From Neptunomonas qingdaonensis (lineage in GTDB: Bacteria; Pseudomonadota; Gammaproteobacteria; Pseudomonadales; Balneatricaceae), in assembly GCF_900113275.1 (NCBI RefSeq), contig NZ_FOOU01000006.1, positions 124,001 to 188,000 of the forward strand: a stretch of DNA of 64,000 nt, in the 5' to 3' direction. Below the pieces are notes generated by a model. That model saw only the letters and a list, made by a program, of their open reading frames with translations, did no database searches and had not been told where the DNA came from. Positions 43,907 to 52,720 of this stretch are shown here, piece after piece (position 1 is the stretch's first letter; each line of letters starts with the position of its first letter). Both the position numbers and the translations under genes were made by a program.

Positions 43907-45292
43907 TTACCCTGCTGTCATATTATCCTTAATAGACCACAGAATTTCTTCTGCAATAATCGCCGGTGCAGCTAAACCTTCTTCATTTCTGACCGTAATA
44001 TAAACACCAGAACGCGTCCGGTTCATCTTCAACTGATATTTGCCAACGTGTTCAAAAGCGTTGGTATCAGCGTTGAAGCTACCTTTCGCTTTTTCGCCAC
44101 CAAAGACATAAATAACCCGCCCTGCAAGCCATATTTTATAACCCTTCTGGTTGGCCGGGTTGTTGGGATCAGCTAACGCCTGCACTTCACCCTCCTCCAG
44201 CACAGGAGTCTCCACCGCATCCTTAGAGCTATAGCTAATGCCATCAGCAGTGTTTATGCCCAGTGCAGAAGAGATAGTACTCGTGCTCAGTTTGATTTCT
44301 TCGCGGTCAGAGAACAGCCATTCAAAGAATCCCATATCCTTCTTGCTTTCCAGCGGTGTGGATGTCGTATAAGTAATGTACAACATCCCTATATTTTGAT
44401 CACGAGTACCCACATCAACGCCTGCACGATCAACAGCAGCATTCAGCATATTCCATGATTCATCGATCGGGGCATCAATTTTCATCACCGGATTACCACG
44501 CGAATCACGCCCTAATAATGGATGAGTACTCTGTTGCTGCTGAATAGCCAGCAATGAACGCTCGCTAGGCTTTACAGATGCCTTACTCATATAGCGCAGC
44601 ATTTCAAACATCATATCAGACTGGTAGCCAACATCCTTTGAAGTCGCATCCCAGTTAATATCTGTGACGGTTTGACTTTCAGGAAACTGAGCATGCTTCA
44701 TCTCAATAGAGGTGCGCTGATAGTTTTCCGGATCCGGGCGTAAGCGGACTTGCAACTTGTTACGAGAACCACCAGGAATATCCTGCAAAGTCAGATGCTT
44801 AATCCAGCGATCCGTGAAGCTGAGTTCGGGGCCATTCAATATAATCCAGTCACTTTCAATTACACCCTGACGAGCATCGGCACTGGCTATCTCGACGCCG
44901 TTAAATTTCATAAAATCCAGGGTTTTTTCCCATACTGCAGCAATCGGCTCATCGACTACAATGATCTTCTGATCACCCAGTTTTTTCAGGTTGACTGATT
45001 TACTGCCCGTGTCGGCATAAAAGAACTCAGGGCGAGGCACTTCAAACTCTTTTGTTCTGACAGAGGCTGTCTCGCCGATTGTCGGTATAACAAACTGATC
45101 CTGCGTCGGCTTCGCCTGAATATGTGCCGGAATCTCCAACTCCTTACCGACGGTTGCCTTTTCGTACTCCTGGTTCCGGTCTTTTAAAACCCCATCTTCG
45201 CCATAGATCGGATTTTTACCGATCATACTACAACCGCTGGTTGTGACCAGCCCAACCAGAATTACTGAGGTAAGCAACCGTGTGTTCATCAA
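43907..45292 (-). CDS. bamC: outer membrane protein assembly lipoprotein BamC
   Basis: BamC (NlpB) is a lipoprotein of the BAM complex that inserts beta-barrels in the outer membrane. The signal peptide ends in a lipobox TTSGC (Cys21). An unstructured segment follows (NPIYGEDGVLKDRNQEYEKA, which in E. coli binds BamD), then two helix-grip domains, about 100-215 and 255-450. At 461 residues it is longer than E. coli BamC (about 344), the extra length falling between and inside the grip domains. It follows dapA by seven bases, the conserved dapA-bamC pair. Confidence 0.93.
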   Translation of the reverse strand: MMNTRLLTSVILVGLVTTSGCSMIGKNPIYGEDGVLKDRNQEYEKATVGKELEIPAHIQAKPTQDQFVIPTIGETASVRTKEFEVPRPEFFYADTGSKSVNLKKLGDQKIIVVDEPIAAVWEKTLDFMKFNGVEIASADARQGVIESDWIILNGPELSFTDRWIKHLTLQDIPGGSRNKLQVRLRPDPENYQRTSIEMKHAQFPESQTVTDINWDATSKDVGYQSDMMFEMLRYMSKASVKPSERSLLAIQQQQSTHPLLGRDSRGNPVMKIDAPIDESWNMLNAAVDRAGVDVGTRDQNIGMLYITYTTSTPLESKKDMGFFEWLFSDREEIKLSTSTISSALGINTADGISYSSKDAVETPVLEEGEVQALADPNNPANQKGYKIWLAGRVIYVFGGEKAKGSFNADTNAFEHVGKYQLKMNRTRSGVYITVRNEEGLAAPAIIAEEILWSIKDNMTAG

Positions 45293-45299
45293 ATATTTC

Positions 45300-46178
45300 C
45301 TACTTTAGTACGTTGCAATCAACAAGTGCCTGACGCACTACAGGCCGACATTCTTCTGATAACACTGTTAGTGGCAAACGAATACCCAGATCCATCAAAC
45401 CCATTTCATGCATGGCCCATTTTACCGGGATAGGATTGGCTTCAATAAAAAGCTGCGTATGCAACGGCATCATACGTTTTTGGATTGCACGTGCTTGTTC
45501 AGATTTACCTTCAAGCCCCAGGTGACACATCCGGGCCATCTCAGCAGGCGCCACATTGGCTGTTACCGAGATATTACCCTGACCACCGGCAATAATCATC
45601 TCGATGGCGGTTGCATCGTCTCCAGAGTAGATGGCAAAACCTTCAGGCGCTTTCTCAATCAGAAGACGAGCACGCTCCAGATCACCTGTTGCTTCTTTAA
45701 TGCCCACAATATTTGGGATCTGAGCCAAACGCAGTACCGTTGGAGGCAACATATCACATGCTGTACGCCCGGGTACGTTATACAGAATCTGTGGAATATC
45801 CACCGCTTCGGCAATCGCTTTAAAATGCTGAAACAAGCCTTCCTGTGTTGGCTTATTGTAATAAGGCGTCACCAACAAGCATGCATCAACGCCAGCCCCT
45901 TTCGCTTCACGCGTCAGTTGAATCGCTTCCGTTGTAGAATTCGCACCGGTACCTGCAATAACAGGAATGCGGCCTTTCACACGTTCAACAACACGTTTAA
46001 TTACCGCGCAATGCTCTTCACAATTAAGTGTTGCTGACTCACCTGTCGTGCCTACTGCAACGATAGAATCTGTGCCGTTTTCCAGATGAAAGTCGACAAC
46101 TTTATCAAGACCAACCCAGTCGATCTCTCCGTTTTCTTTCATTGGAGTTACAAGCGCTACGATGCTGCCGGTAATCAT
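45300..46178 (-). CDS. dapA: 4-hydroxy-tetrahydrodipicolinate synthase
   Basis: DapA condenses pyruvate and aspartate semialdehyde in lysine and meso-diaminopimelate synthesis. The 292-residue protein has the Schiff-base Lys161 in VGIKEATGD, Tyr133 in LYNVPGRT, and Thr44/Thr45 in AVGTTGES, the complete catalytic set. It is the first gene of the dapA-bamC operon. In many relatives gcvR or bcp is upstream; here bcp is divergent. No lysine riboswitch is visible. Confidence 0.97.
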   Translation of the reverse strand: MITGSIVALVTPMKENGEIDWVGLDKVVDFHLENGTDSIVAVGTTGESATLNCEEHCAVIKRVVERVKGRIPVIAGTGANSTTEAIQLTREAKGAGVDACLLVTPYYNKPTQEGLFQHFKAIAEAVDIPQILYNVPGRTACDMLPPTVLRLAQIPNIVGIKEATGDLERARLLIEKAPEGFAIYSGDDATAIEMIIAGGQGNISVTANVAPAEMARMCHLGLEGKSEQARAIQKRMMPLHTQLFIEANPIPVKWAMHEMGLMDLGIRLPLTVLSEECRPVVRQALVDCNVLK

Positions 46179-46333
46179 TTTATTCTCCGTTAACTAAGGC
46201 CTGGCGTTATTGCATTTAACTGCACACATCCAAAACCTGATCTGATATCGTATAAGGCTCGATATTCTATACGAAATAAAGTCCATAAGCGTAGTAACCA
46301 CGCCGCTTTTTTGTAAATAGAGGTGAAAGAATA

Positions 46334-46807
46334 ATGCCAAACATAGTTGTAGGACAATCTGTAACAGACTTCACAGCATCAGCCACCAGCGAAAATACGC
46401 TTTCCTTATCAGATTTCAAGGGTAAAAATCTCGTCATATTTTTCTACCCTAAAGACAATACGCCGGGATGTACTACCGAGGGACAGAATTTCAGAGACCT
46501 TTTTGACGAGTTTGATGCAGCCAATACTGTGATTCTTGGTGTCAGTCGTGACAGCCTGCGTGTACATGAAAACTACAAAGCCAAACACAGTTTCCCTTTC
46601 GAACTGATCAGTGACCCTGAAGAGGCTCTGTGTAAACATTTTGATGTGATTAAATTGAAGAAACTCTATGGAAAAGAATATATGGGTATTGAGCGCAGTA
46701 CTTTTCTTATCGATACCCAGGGTGTACTGCGCCAAGAATGGCGAAAAGTGAAAGTTAAAGGTCACGCAGACGAAGTGCTGGCAGCGGTTAAAGCACTGAA
46801 CAGCTAA
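46334..46807 (+). CDS. bcp: thiol peroxidase Bcp (peroxiredoxin)
   Basis: A 157-residue peroxiredoxin of the BCP/PrxQ type that reduces hydroperoxides. The peroxidatic Cys is Cys46 in YPKDNTPGCTTEG. The usual resolving Cys five residues on (GCTxxxC) is missing: the residue there is Gln51. Another Cys lies at residue 97 (EALCKHF). So this copy probably uses a 1-Cys or alternative mechanism. The gene is divergent from dapA and convergent with the perM-like gene. AGAGGTGA precedes the ATG. Confidence 0.93.
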   Translation: MPNIVVGQSVTDFTASATSENTLSLSDFKGKNLVIFFYPKDNTPGCTTEGQNFRDLFDEFDAANTVILGVSRDSLRVHENYKAKHSFPFELISDPEEALCKHFDVIKLKKLYGKEYMGIERSTFLIDTQGVLRQEWRKVKVKGHADEVLAAVKALNS

Positions 46808-46820
46808 AGCCCCATCAATA

Positions 46821-46845
46821 AATGCTCAGCTCCCTGCTGAGCATT
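46821..46845. terminator. hairpin after bcp
   Basis: AATGCTCAGC-TCCCT-GCTGAGCATT is a perfect ten-pair stem between the convergent bcp and perM-like genes. It has no long T-run on either side but probably ends transcription for at least one gene. Confidence 0.6.
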
Positions 46846-46859
46846 ACTTATTCATCTGG

Positions 46860-47939
46860 CTATGCCGCTATCTCTTCCTTTGCATCAGCATCCATCGGCC
46901 CCGGCCAGGCATTCAGTATTGCTTTGACCAGCGTCGCTAATGGAATAGCGAAAAACACCCCCCAGAAGCCCCACAGTGTACCAAAAATCAACACCGCTAC
47001 GATAATAGAAATAGGATGAAGGTTAACCGCTTCAGAAAACAGCAGCGGCACTAACACATTACCGTCCAATGCCTGAATAATCCCATAAGCGATCATCAGG
47101 TACATAAACTCTCCGCCCCAGCCCCATTGAAAGAATGCAATAAGCGCCACGGGTAATGTCACTAAGGCCGCTCCAATATAGGGAATCAAAACAGACAAGC
47201 CGACTATTATCCCTAACAAGGCGGCATAATTAATACCAAGCCACAGGAAAGTTACATAGGTTACCGTGCCGACGATAAGAATCTCAATCACTTTTCCACG
47301 AATGTAGTTAGCAATCTGATCGTCCATCTCTTGCCAAACGCTGGTCATCATTTTACGTTTGTTGGGCAGAAAAGTAATCCACCAACGCACCAGTGAGCGT
47401 CCATCTTTGAGGAAGAAAAACACTAATATAGGCACCAACACCAGATACACAAGCAGCGTCATTATTCCCGTCAGCGAGTTCAACGAGAAGGTAAATACCC
47501 ACTGCCCGGCATTGGACAACTCACTGGAAGCGAGCTGCATGATGTCCCGAATCTGAGATTCTGAAACCCATTGCGGGTACTCCTGCGGCAAAACCAGCAG
47601 TAGCGCCTGAACCTGCTGCACCATGCGTGGAAGCTCCTGGAGTAAAGTCGTCAACTGTTTCCATGCCAATGGGAAAACCACCAGCGAGAGTGCCAGCAAG
47701 AAACTTAAAAATGCTGAAAAGACAATGCCCACAGACAGAATATGCGGGACTTTCCTTTTCACCAGGATATCAACCCCGCCCTGCATCAGAAAGGCTAAAA
47801 TAAGCCCGGCAAAAACTGGTGCCAAAGGCTTACCTAACGTAAGAATAATGAGTAAAAACGCACCGATTAACAGAAACAGAAACAGTGCTTCTTCATCAGA
47901 AAAATACCGTTCTATCCATTTTGAGATAATTGCTCTCAT
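46860..47939 (-). CDS. AI-2E family transporter (PerM-like)
   Basis: A 359-residue inner-membrane protein with about eight hydrophobic spans, of the AI-2E exporter/PerM family. Typical features are the long amphipathic region around residues 60-150, the GTVTYVTFLWLGINYAALLGIIVGL segment, and a C-terminal GFWGVFFAIPLATLVKAI. Family members export small molecules or act as Na+(Li+)/H+ antiporters; the substrate here is unknown. It is 26 bases downstream of the tusA-like gene and so in an operon with it. That pair is conserved beside bepA in related bacteria. Confidence 0.9.
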   Translation of the reverse strand: MRAIISKWIERYFSDEEALFLFLLIGAFLLIILTLGKPLAPVFAGLILAFLMQGGVDILVKRKVPHILSVGIVFSAFLSFLLALSLVVFPLAWKQLTTLLQELPRMVQQVQALLLVLPQEYPQWVSESQIRDIMQLASSELSNAGQWVFTFSLNSLTGIMTLLVYLVLVPILVFFFLKDGRSLVRWWITFLPNKRKMMTSVWQEMDDQIANYIRGKVIEILIVGTVTYVTFLWLGINYAALLGIIVGLSVLIPYIGAALVTLPVALIAFFQWGWGGEFMYLMIAYGIIQALDGNVLVPLLFSEAVNLHPISIIVAVLIFGTLWGFWGVFFAIPLATLVKAILNAWPGPMDADAKEEIAA

Positions 47940-47965
47940 GGTTGATCTATCCAGTCAATAATAAG

Positions 47966-48202
47966 TTAGCCGCGCCGAATCAGGTAAGTATATTCGGATT
48001 CACCAATGAACGAGTTCAATAACTCGTGGTCAGACTGATCAGTAAAGGCTTTAAAATCCCTGACCGATCCAACATCTGTTGCAATAACTTTAAGCACTTG
48101 CCCTTTGGCAAGCTTGTTTAAAGCCTGCTTTGCCTTGAGTAACGGCAAGGGACAATTTAAACCGCTAGCATCTAATATTTCGTCAATTTTACATTCTTGC
48201 AT
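47966..48202 (-). CDS. TusA/SirA-family sulfur carrier protein
   Basis: A 78-residue sulfurtransferase-fold protein. The active Cys is Cys17 in the GLNCPLPLLKAK motif, the CPxP signature of TusA. It probably carries persulfide sulfur for cofactor synthesis (tRNA thiolation, molybdenum cofactor); the specific partner is not determinable. It precedes the perM-like gene in an operon and is divergent from bepA. It resembles the Pseudomonas PA1006-type paralog by context. Confidence 0.92.
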   Translation of the reverse strand: MQECKIDEILDASGLNCPLPLLKAKQALNKLAKGQVLKVIATDVGSVRDFKAFTDQSDHELLNSFIGESEYTYLIRRG

Positions 48203-48321
48203 TTAAGGCCCATATTTCAAGACATTACAAAAATAATCGCCTTTTGGAGGCACCGGTAATAGCAACGCGGTAAGATAATGACATGCTTCACACGACCATG
48301 AAAGAGAACAGGAAGGACTGA

Positions 48322-49755
48322 ATGCGCTTAATTCACTTTATTTTATGTGCGGCAATGCTATCCGGGTCGCCATTGAGCGGTGCGGACAATAATTTACCGG
48401 TTATTGCAGACACTACCTCCAGCATCATATCTCTTGAAAAAGAGCATAGAGTCGGCCAAGCATGGGCACGCACCTTACGAGGCAGTGCCCCTTTATTAAA
48501 TGATCCTATTACTTACTCCTACCTTAATGATTTACTGTGGCAGCTAACCGCACATAGCCAGCTACAGGATAAGCGTCTCGACCTCATCGTACTGGACAAC
48601 CCAACACTGAATGCGTTTGCCGTGCCTGGCGGTATCGTAGGAATACATGGAGGGCTGTTACTGTCTGCGGAGAAAGAGGATGAACTCGCTTCGGTTATTG
48701 CCCATGAGCTGGCACATCTAAGCCAACGGCATTTTGCGGCACAATTGGAAGAATCACGCCGCAACCGCCCTTTCACCATGGCTGCTATGCTAGCCAGTAT
48801 TCTGATTGCTGCCGCTGACTCACAGGCGGGTATGGCGGCGATCACTACATCCATAGCTGCTCAACAGTCATCGAGCCTGGCGTTTAGCCGCCTCAACGAA
48901 CAGGAAGCTGATCGCATTGGCATGCAAAATCTGGCGGAGGCTGATATTGACCCTAATGCCATGCCGCGCATGTTCTCCAGAATGCAGCAGTCACAGCGTT
49001 TTCAGGGAAGCCGCCCTCCTGAGTTTCTCTTAACCCATCCGGTAACAGAGTCGCGTATCGCTGATTCATTGAACCGGGCCTCACAACTTCCAACACCTTC
49101 AACCAGCCGAACATCTTTAGACTTCGACCTTACCCGCACTCGAATGGTCGTACATTTTTCAAGCAATCCGCAAAAAGCGCTAAACCATTACCGATCAGCC
49201 ACAAAATCAACGCAGCAACCTCTGGACTATTACGGGCTGGCTGTCGCTGCTATCCGCATGAACCAATTTAAACTTGCTGAAAACGCCTTAAAAAAATTGC
49301 CTGCATCGTGGAGGCAACACCTGTTTGTCAAACTCACCGAAGCTGAGCTGCAGCTCGCGGCTGAAGCATGGTTAACCGCCAGCAAGCAACTAGAGGAGTT
49401 AAACAGCCTTTTTCCCGACCATTATGCGGTCGAACAACTACTGGCAAAAGCCTATATGGGAGCAGAGCAGCCCGATAAAGCCATTAGCATATTAAACCGT
49501 CTTAAAAAGGACTACCCCACTGACACTAATGCCTGGTACCTCCTGTCAGAAGCGCTGGGCCAGGCGGGTAAAGCCGTTGCTGTTCATCAAGCAAGAGTAG
49601 AATATTTTTTACTCACCGGGCAAATTGACAAAGCACTACAACAAATTATTTATGCCCACCGTGAATCAGGCCTGACCTCATCCGATAAAGCACGACTGAT
49701 ACAATTGGAAATAGACACAAAGAGAGTAAGAGACGAGATGAAAATGGATTTTTAG
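48322..49755 (+). CDS. bepA: M48 metalloprotease BepA (YfgC)
   Basis: BepA is a periplasmic protease and chaperone that promotes LptD assembly and degrades stalled outer-membrane proteins. The 477-residue protein has a signal peptide (residues 1-20), the zinc motif HELAH at 128-132 with a downstream third-ligand region EQEADRIGM (Glu193/Glu195), and a C-terminal TPR half (about 290-470). Gene order matches the conserved bepA / tusA / perM / bcp cluster. GGAAGGA lies upstream of the ATG. It is the last gene of that cluster here. Confidence 0.94.
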   Translation: MRLIHFILCAAMLSGSPLSGADNNLPVIADTTSSIISLEKEHRVGQAWARTLRGSAPLLNDPITYSYLNDLLWQLTAHSQLQDKRLDLIVLDNPTLNAFAVPGGIVGIHGGLLLSAEKEDELASVIAHELAHLSQRHFAAQLEESRRNRPFTMAAMLASILIAAADSQAGMAAITTSIAAQQSSSLAFSRLNEQEADRIGMQNLAEADIDPNAMPRMFSRMQQSQRFQGSRPPEFLLTHPVTESRIADSLNRASQLPTPSTSRTSLDFDLTRTRMVVHFSSNPQKALNHYRSATKSTQQPLDYYGLAVAAIRMNQFKLAENALKKLPASWRQHLFVKLTEAELQLAAEAWLTASKQLEELNSLFPDHYAVEQLLAKAYMGAEQPDKAISILNRLKKDYPTDTNAWYLLSEALGQAGKAVAVHQARVEYFLLTGQIDKALQQIIYAHRESGLTSSDKARLIQLEIDTKRVRDEMKMDF

Positions 49756-49856
49756 ACGGATACTTTCTGCAAAGCCCGATACATACCTTCACGGCCCTGG
49801 TTATCATTCGCCAAAAAGATAAATCACGACCGGGGCTAGTGTTAACGTTAAAACCT

Positions 49857-50408
49857 TTACGTCAGCACCCGGGATAAAGCGGCTTGAATAACGCTCTCAG
49901 CAGTAACTTGCCCTCCCGACAAAGCCGGGATTAATAGCGTTTCCCTGCAGATAGCAATTGCCACCAGCGCTACACAGTCCTGGTGCTCGCCGCAGTGCTT
50001 TTGAAGTAATGATCTACAGTCATCCATCAATACCTGATCAAAGGCTGTACACAGCTGATAGGTCACTTCATCCAGCTTGTGACGTTCGCCATAACACATT
50101 CGATAAACAGCCAAATACTCAGGAACACCAGCCAACTGACGAAAAATCGCCACCATCGCTGCTTCCAACGACAAAGAATCATCACCTAAAATTGCTTGTC
50201 TTTGCCCTTGTGCCTCCTGCAACAGCTCCTCCAAGAGGGCTGTTAACAATGCCTGTTTGGTCGGGAAATTATTATACACCGTCGGCTTTGAGACCCCTGC
50301 CGTTTGTACGACCAAATCAATCGATGTGCCCTGATAACCCGATGTCGCAAACAACTGTCTCGCTGCATCCAGAATCACTTGTTTTTTAGAAGGACGACCA
50401 CGCGCCAT
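49857..50408 (-). CDS. TetR-family transcriptional regulator
   Basis: A 183-residue TetR repressor. The N-terminal HTH (VILDAARQLFATSGYQGTSIDLVVQTAGVSKPTVYNNFPTKQAL region) is clear. The C-terminal ligand domain is helical and includes four Cys in MCYGERH, LCTAF, DDCRS and KHCGEHQDC-like stretches. It is divergent from trpB with 83 bases between the starts, so it very probably represses trpBA and itself. A TetR controlling trpBA is unusual: Pseudomonas uses the LysR protein TrpI. The ligand is unknown. Confidence 0.93.
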   Translation of the reverse strand: MARGRPSKKQVILDAARQLFATSGYQGTSIDLVVQTAGVSKPTVYNNFPTKQALLTALLEELLQEAQGQRQAILGDDSLSLEAAMVAIFRQLAGVPEYLAVYRMCYGERHKLDEVTYQLCTAFDQVLMDDCRSLLQKHCGEHQDCVALVAIAICRETLLIPALSGGQVTAESVIQAALSRVLT

Positions 50409-50452
50409 AAAAACTCCATTGACGCCAGTAAGAATTTTTATTATCTTTACCG

Positions 50453-50464
50453 AACCGTTTAGTT
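50453..50464. promoter_or_regulatory. candidate TetR operator
   Basis: AACCGTTTAGTT has AAC/GTT outer arms with N6 and is followed by related half-sites (TTAGTTTAT). It lies in the 83-base TetR-trpB spacer, 28 bases before the trpB start codon. Confidence 0.35.
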
Positions 50465-50491
50465 AATAAATTAGTTTATATAGGCACGATC

Positions 50492-51721
50492 ATGAATGAT
50501 GAAGGACGTTTTGGTCAATACGGCGGGAGCTTTATCCCGGAAATACTCTACAGCAGTCAGCAACAACTGCTAAAAGCCTATCGCGAAGCCATGGCTGATA
50601 CCTCTTTCGTGCAGCTCGTCAAATCTGAAATGCAGGATTTTTCAGGTCGCCCTACCCCGCTGACTTATTGCGCCAACCTGACGAAAACGATCGGTGGTGC
50701 ACAGATCTATCTGAAACGTGAAGATCTGAACCACAGCGGTGCCCACAAGATGAACAACGTCATAGGTCAGGGCTTACTCGCAAAACGCATGGGTAAAACG
50801 CGCATCATCGCCGAAACGGGCGCAGGCCAGCACGGTGTCGCCAGCGCGTTGGTTGCAGCCCGCCTGGGGTTGGAGTGCACCGTATATATGGGTGCTCATG
50901 ATATCGAACGCCAGTACCCCAATGTGTTCTGGATGAAACAGCTAGGTGCAACGGTCGTACCGGTAACAACCGGTGCCGCCACTCTCAAGGATGCCTTGGA
51001 TGAAGCACTACGAGACTGGTCGTCCAGCTATGAAGACACCCATTATCTGATCGGCACTAGCTGCGGTTGTGCGCCTTATCCAGAAATGGTCGCAGGTTTT
51101 CAGTCCGTGATCGGCGAAGAGGTAAAAGAGCAATCTATCCAGCAGTTTGTCAGGTATCCCGACCGCATCTATGCCTGCGTTGGCGGCGGCAGTAACGCCT
51201 GCGGCATATTCTTACCCTTCGTCGATACTCAAACTGAACTTGTCGGCGTGGAAGCTGGCGGACGCAGCAATGCCCCGGGCGACCACGCGATGCGCTTTAA
51301 TACCGACCAGGCACGCTTTGGCATCGCACAAGGCTTTGCGACACGTTTTCTGCAAGATAGCGAAGGTCAGTTACAACCCACACATTCGATATCAGCCGGA
51401 TTAGATTACGTTGGCGTCTCTCCGATATTGGCTGATCTGGAGGAAAAGGGAAAAGTCCGCATGACCAGCGCCAACGATAATGAAGTTATCGAAGCTTTTA
51501 AAATGCTCACCCGCCACGAAGGCATTATCCCTGCGCTGGAGTCGTCCCATGCGGTAGCAGGAGCATTAAGAGAAGCCGCTGGTATGTCTGCTGAGGAATA
51601 TATTGTTATCAATATCTCAGGGCGCGGCGACAAGGATATATTCAATATAGCCAAAGCATTGAATGACGAACCCTTCACTGATTTCTTGCATGCATATTTA
51701 AAGGAGGAGACAGCACAATGA
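50492..51721 (+). CDS. trpB: tryptophan synthase beta chain, divergent
   Basis: TrpB is the PLP enzyme that joins indole and serine. The 409-residue protein has the cofactor Lys86 in HSGAHKMNN, Glu108 in AETGAGQHG and the phosphate site GGGSNA (232-237). Several otherwise invariant segments are altered. The usual GPHPYP loop reads GCAPYP (193-198), the HGGAHK/HTGAHK block reads HSGAHK, and the region after GLDY reads VGVSP instead of GVGP. It is paired with trpA but no other trp gene is near. It may be a second or specialised TrpB. The overall assignment is firm, the physiological role less so. Confidence 0.88.
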   Translation: MNDEGRFGQYGGSFIPEILYSSQQQLLKAYREAMADTSFVQLVKSEMQDFSGRPTPLTYCANLTKTIGGAQIYLKREDLNHSGAHKMNNVIGQGLLAKRMGKTRIIAETGAGQHGVASALVAARLGLECTVYMGAHDIERQYPNVFWMKQLGATVVPVTTGAATLKDALDEALRDWSSSYEDTHYLIGTSCGCAPYPEMVAGFQSVIGEEVKEQSIQQFVRYPDRIYACVGGGSNACGIFLPFVDTQTELVGVEAGGRSNAPGDHAMRFNTDQARFGIAQGFATRFLQDSEGQLQPTHSISAGLDYVGVSPILADLEEKGKVRMTSANDNEVIEAFKMLTRHEGIIPALESSHAVAGALREAAGMSAEEYIVINISGRGDKDIFNIAKALNDEPFTDFLHAYLKEETAQ

Positions 51722-52500
51722 ACAAGCTAACCTCATACATACAGCAACAGCGACAAAACAAACCTCTTTTGATGATGACCCATGTCGTTTATGGCTATCC
51801 GAACATAGAAAAAAGCCTTGAGATAATGCAACTGATGTTAGAGAAGGGTGTAGAAATTCTCGAAGTGCAATTTCCTTTTTCAGACCCGGTAGCGGACGGC
51901 CCAACCATTACCACTGCATGCCACCATGCCCTGGAGCACAAGCCCACACTCAGCCAATGCCTTAAAGATATAAAAAAGCTTGCCCAACAATACCCAGACA
52001 GTCGCATGCTGTTGATGAGTTATCTTAACCCCCTGCTACAACCAGGGTTTGAGTCCTTAGCAGAGCAGATGGGCGACGATATCGTCGGTGTGATTATTCC
52101 TGACCTGCCAATAGACCATCATGACATGCTGACTCCGCTTACCGATAAAGGCATTTCACCGATTTGGCTTATCACTCCTGATATGCACGAAGATCGTATT
52201 CGGCTGGTAACCGAACAAGCCCAGGGGATGCTTTATTGTGTCAGCCGCTCCGGTGTGACAGGGCAACTGGCTGCCGGCGAGGATAGCGCCAGGATGCAAC
52301 ATATGCAGCGCTATCTAAAGACGATCCGACAATCTACCCCGCTGCCATTAGCGGTGGGATTTGGCATCAACAGCAGCGAAGATATCGCCGCGCTCAAAGG
52401 GCATGCAGATGTCGCCATTGTTGGCTCTGCGTTTTTAAATGCATTTAATAATAATGGCTTAGAAGCGGTTTCTCATAAGTTAAAGGAACTACAAGCGTAG
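51718..52500 (+). CDS. trpA: tryptophan synthase alpha chain, divergent
   Basis: TrpA cleaves indole-3-glycerol phosphate to indole. In this 260-residue protein the catalytic pair falls at Glu49 and Asp60 (LEVQFPFSDPVADGPT), the same numbers as in E. coli, so the lyase site is intact. The start overlaps the trpB stop by ATGA. Other segments differ from typical TrpA: THVVYGYPNIE replaces the usual TAGYP/TLGDP block, and CVSRSGVTGQ holds the phosphate-loop region. No trpC or trpF is nearby, so indole-glycerol phosphate must come from elsewhere. Confidence 0.87.
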   Translation: MNKLTSYIQQQRQNKPLLMMTHVVYGYPNIEKSLEIMQLMLEKGVEILEVQFPFSDPVADGPTITTACHHALEHKPTLSQCLKDIKKLAQQYPDSRMLLMSYLNPLLQPGFESLAEQMGDDIVGVIIPDLPIDHHDMLTPLTDKGISPIWLITPDMHEDRIRLVTEQAQGMLYCVSRSGVTGQLAAGEDSARMQHMQRYLKTIRQSTPLPLAVGFGINSSEDIAALKGHADVAIVGSAFLNAFNNNGLEAVSHKLKELQA

Positions 52501-52515
52501 CCTTAACAGATAACA

Positions 52516-52665
52516 CTATGGCGAATAACAGGGGTTGTATGGGCTGCGTTTCAGGCAGCCCTTGGATGCTTTACCCTGCTCCTCAGCAGCATAACTTCCA
52601 GAAGAAACGAGTAACAAAACACAGCTACTTATAACGATAATCACATGTCTTAAACGGCTACCCAT
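52516..52665 (-). CDS. possible tiny secreted Cys peptide
   Basis: An ORF of 49 residues from the ATG at 52665 has a convincing signal peptide: positive MGSRLRH, a hydrophobic core VIIVISSCVLLLV, then SSGSYAA cleavage. The mature part is only about 24 residues and includes KGCLKRSPYNPCYSP with two Cys. It follows the DoxX gene of the bufferin operon on the same strand, beyond a hairpin. The ribosome site is weak. It could be an extra operon product or a chance frame; signal-like composition is the main support. Confidence 0.35.
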   Translation of the reverse strand: MGSRLRHVIIVISSCVLLLVSSGSYAAEEQGKASKGCLKRSPYNPCYSP

Positions 52666-52687
52666 AAAACATGTGAAATAGCCATTT

Positions 52688-52715
52688 AAGAGCACCCGCA
52701 ACCTGGTGCTCTTTT
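52688..52715. terminator. hairpin between the bufferin operon and trpA
   Basis: AAGAGCACC pairs with GGTGCTCTT around an eight-base loop, with TTTTT on the + strand side. It suits trpBA termination; on the minus strand it follows the DoxX stop but has a poorer T-run. Confidence 0.75.
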
Positions 52716-52720
52716 TCCAT

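Noticed and set aside
52540-52561. hairpin GGGCTGC-GCAGCCC as trpA terminator
   Set aside because: No T-run follows; the stronger hairpin at 52688-52715 is the better terminator.
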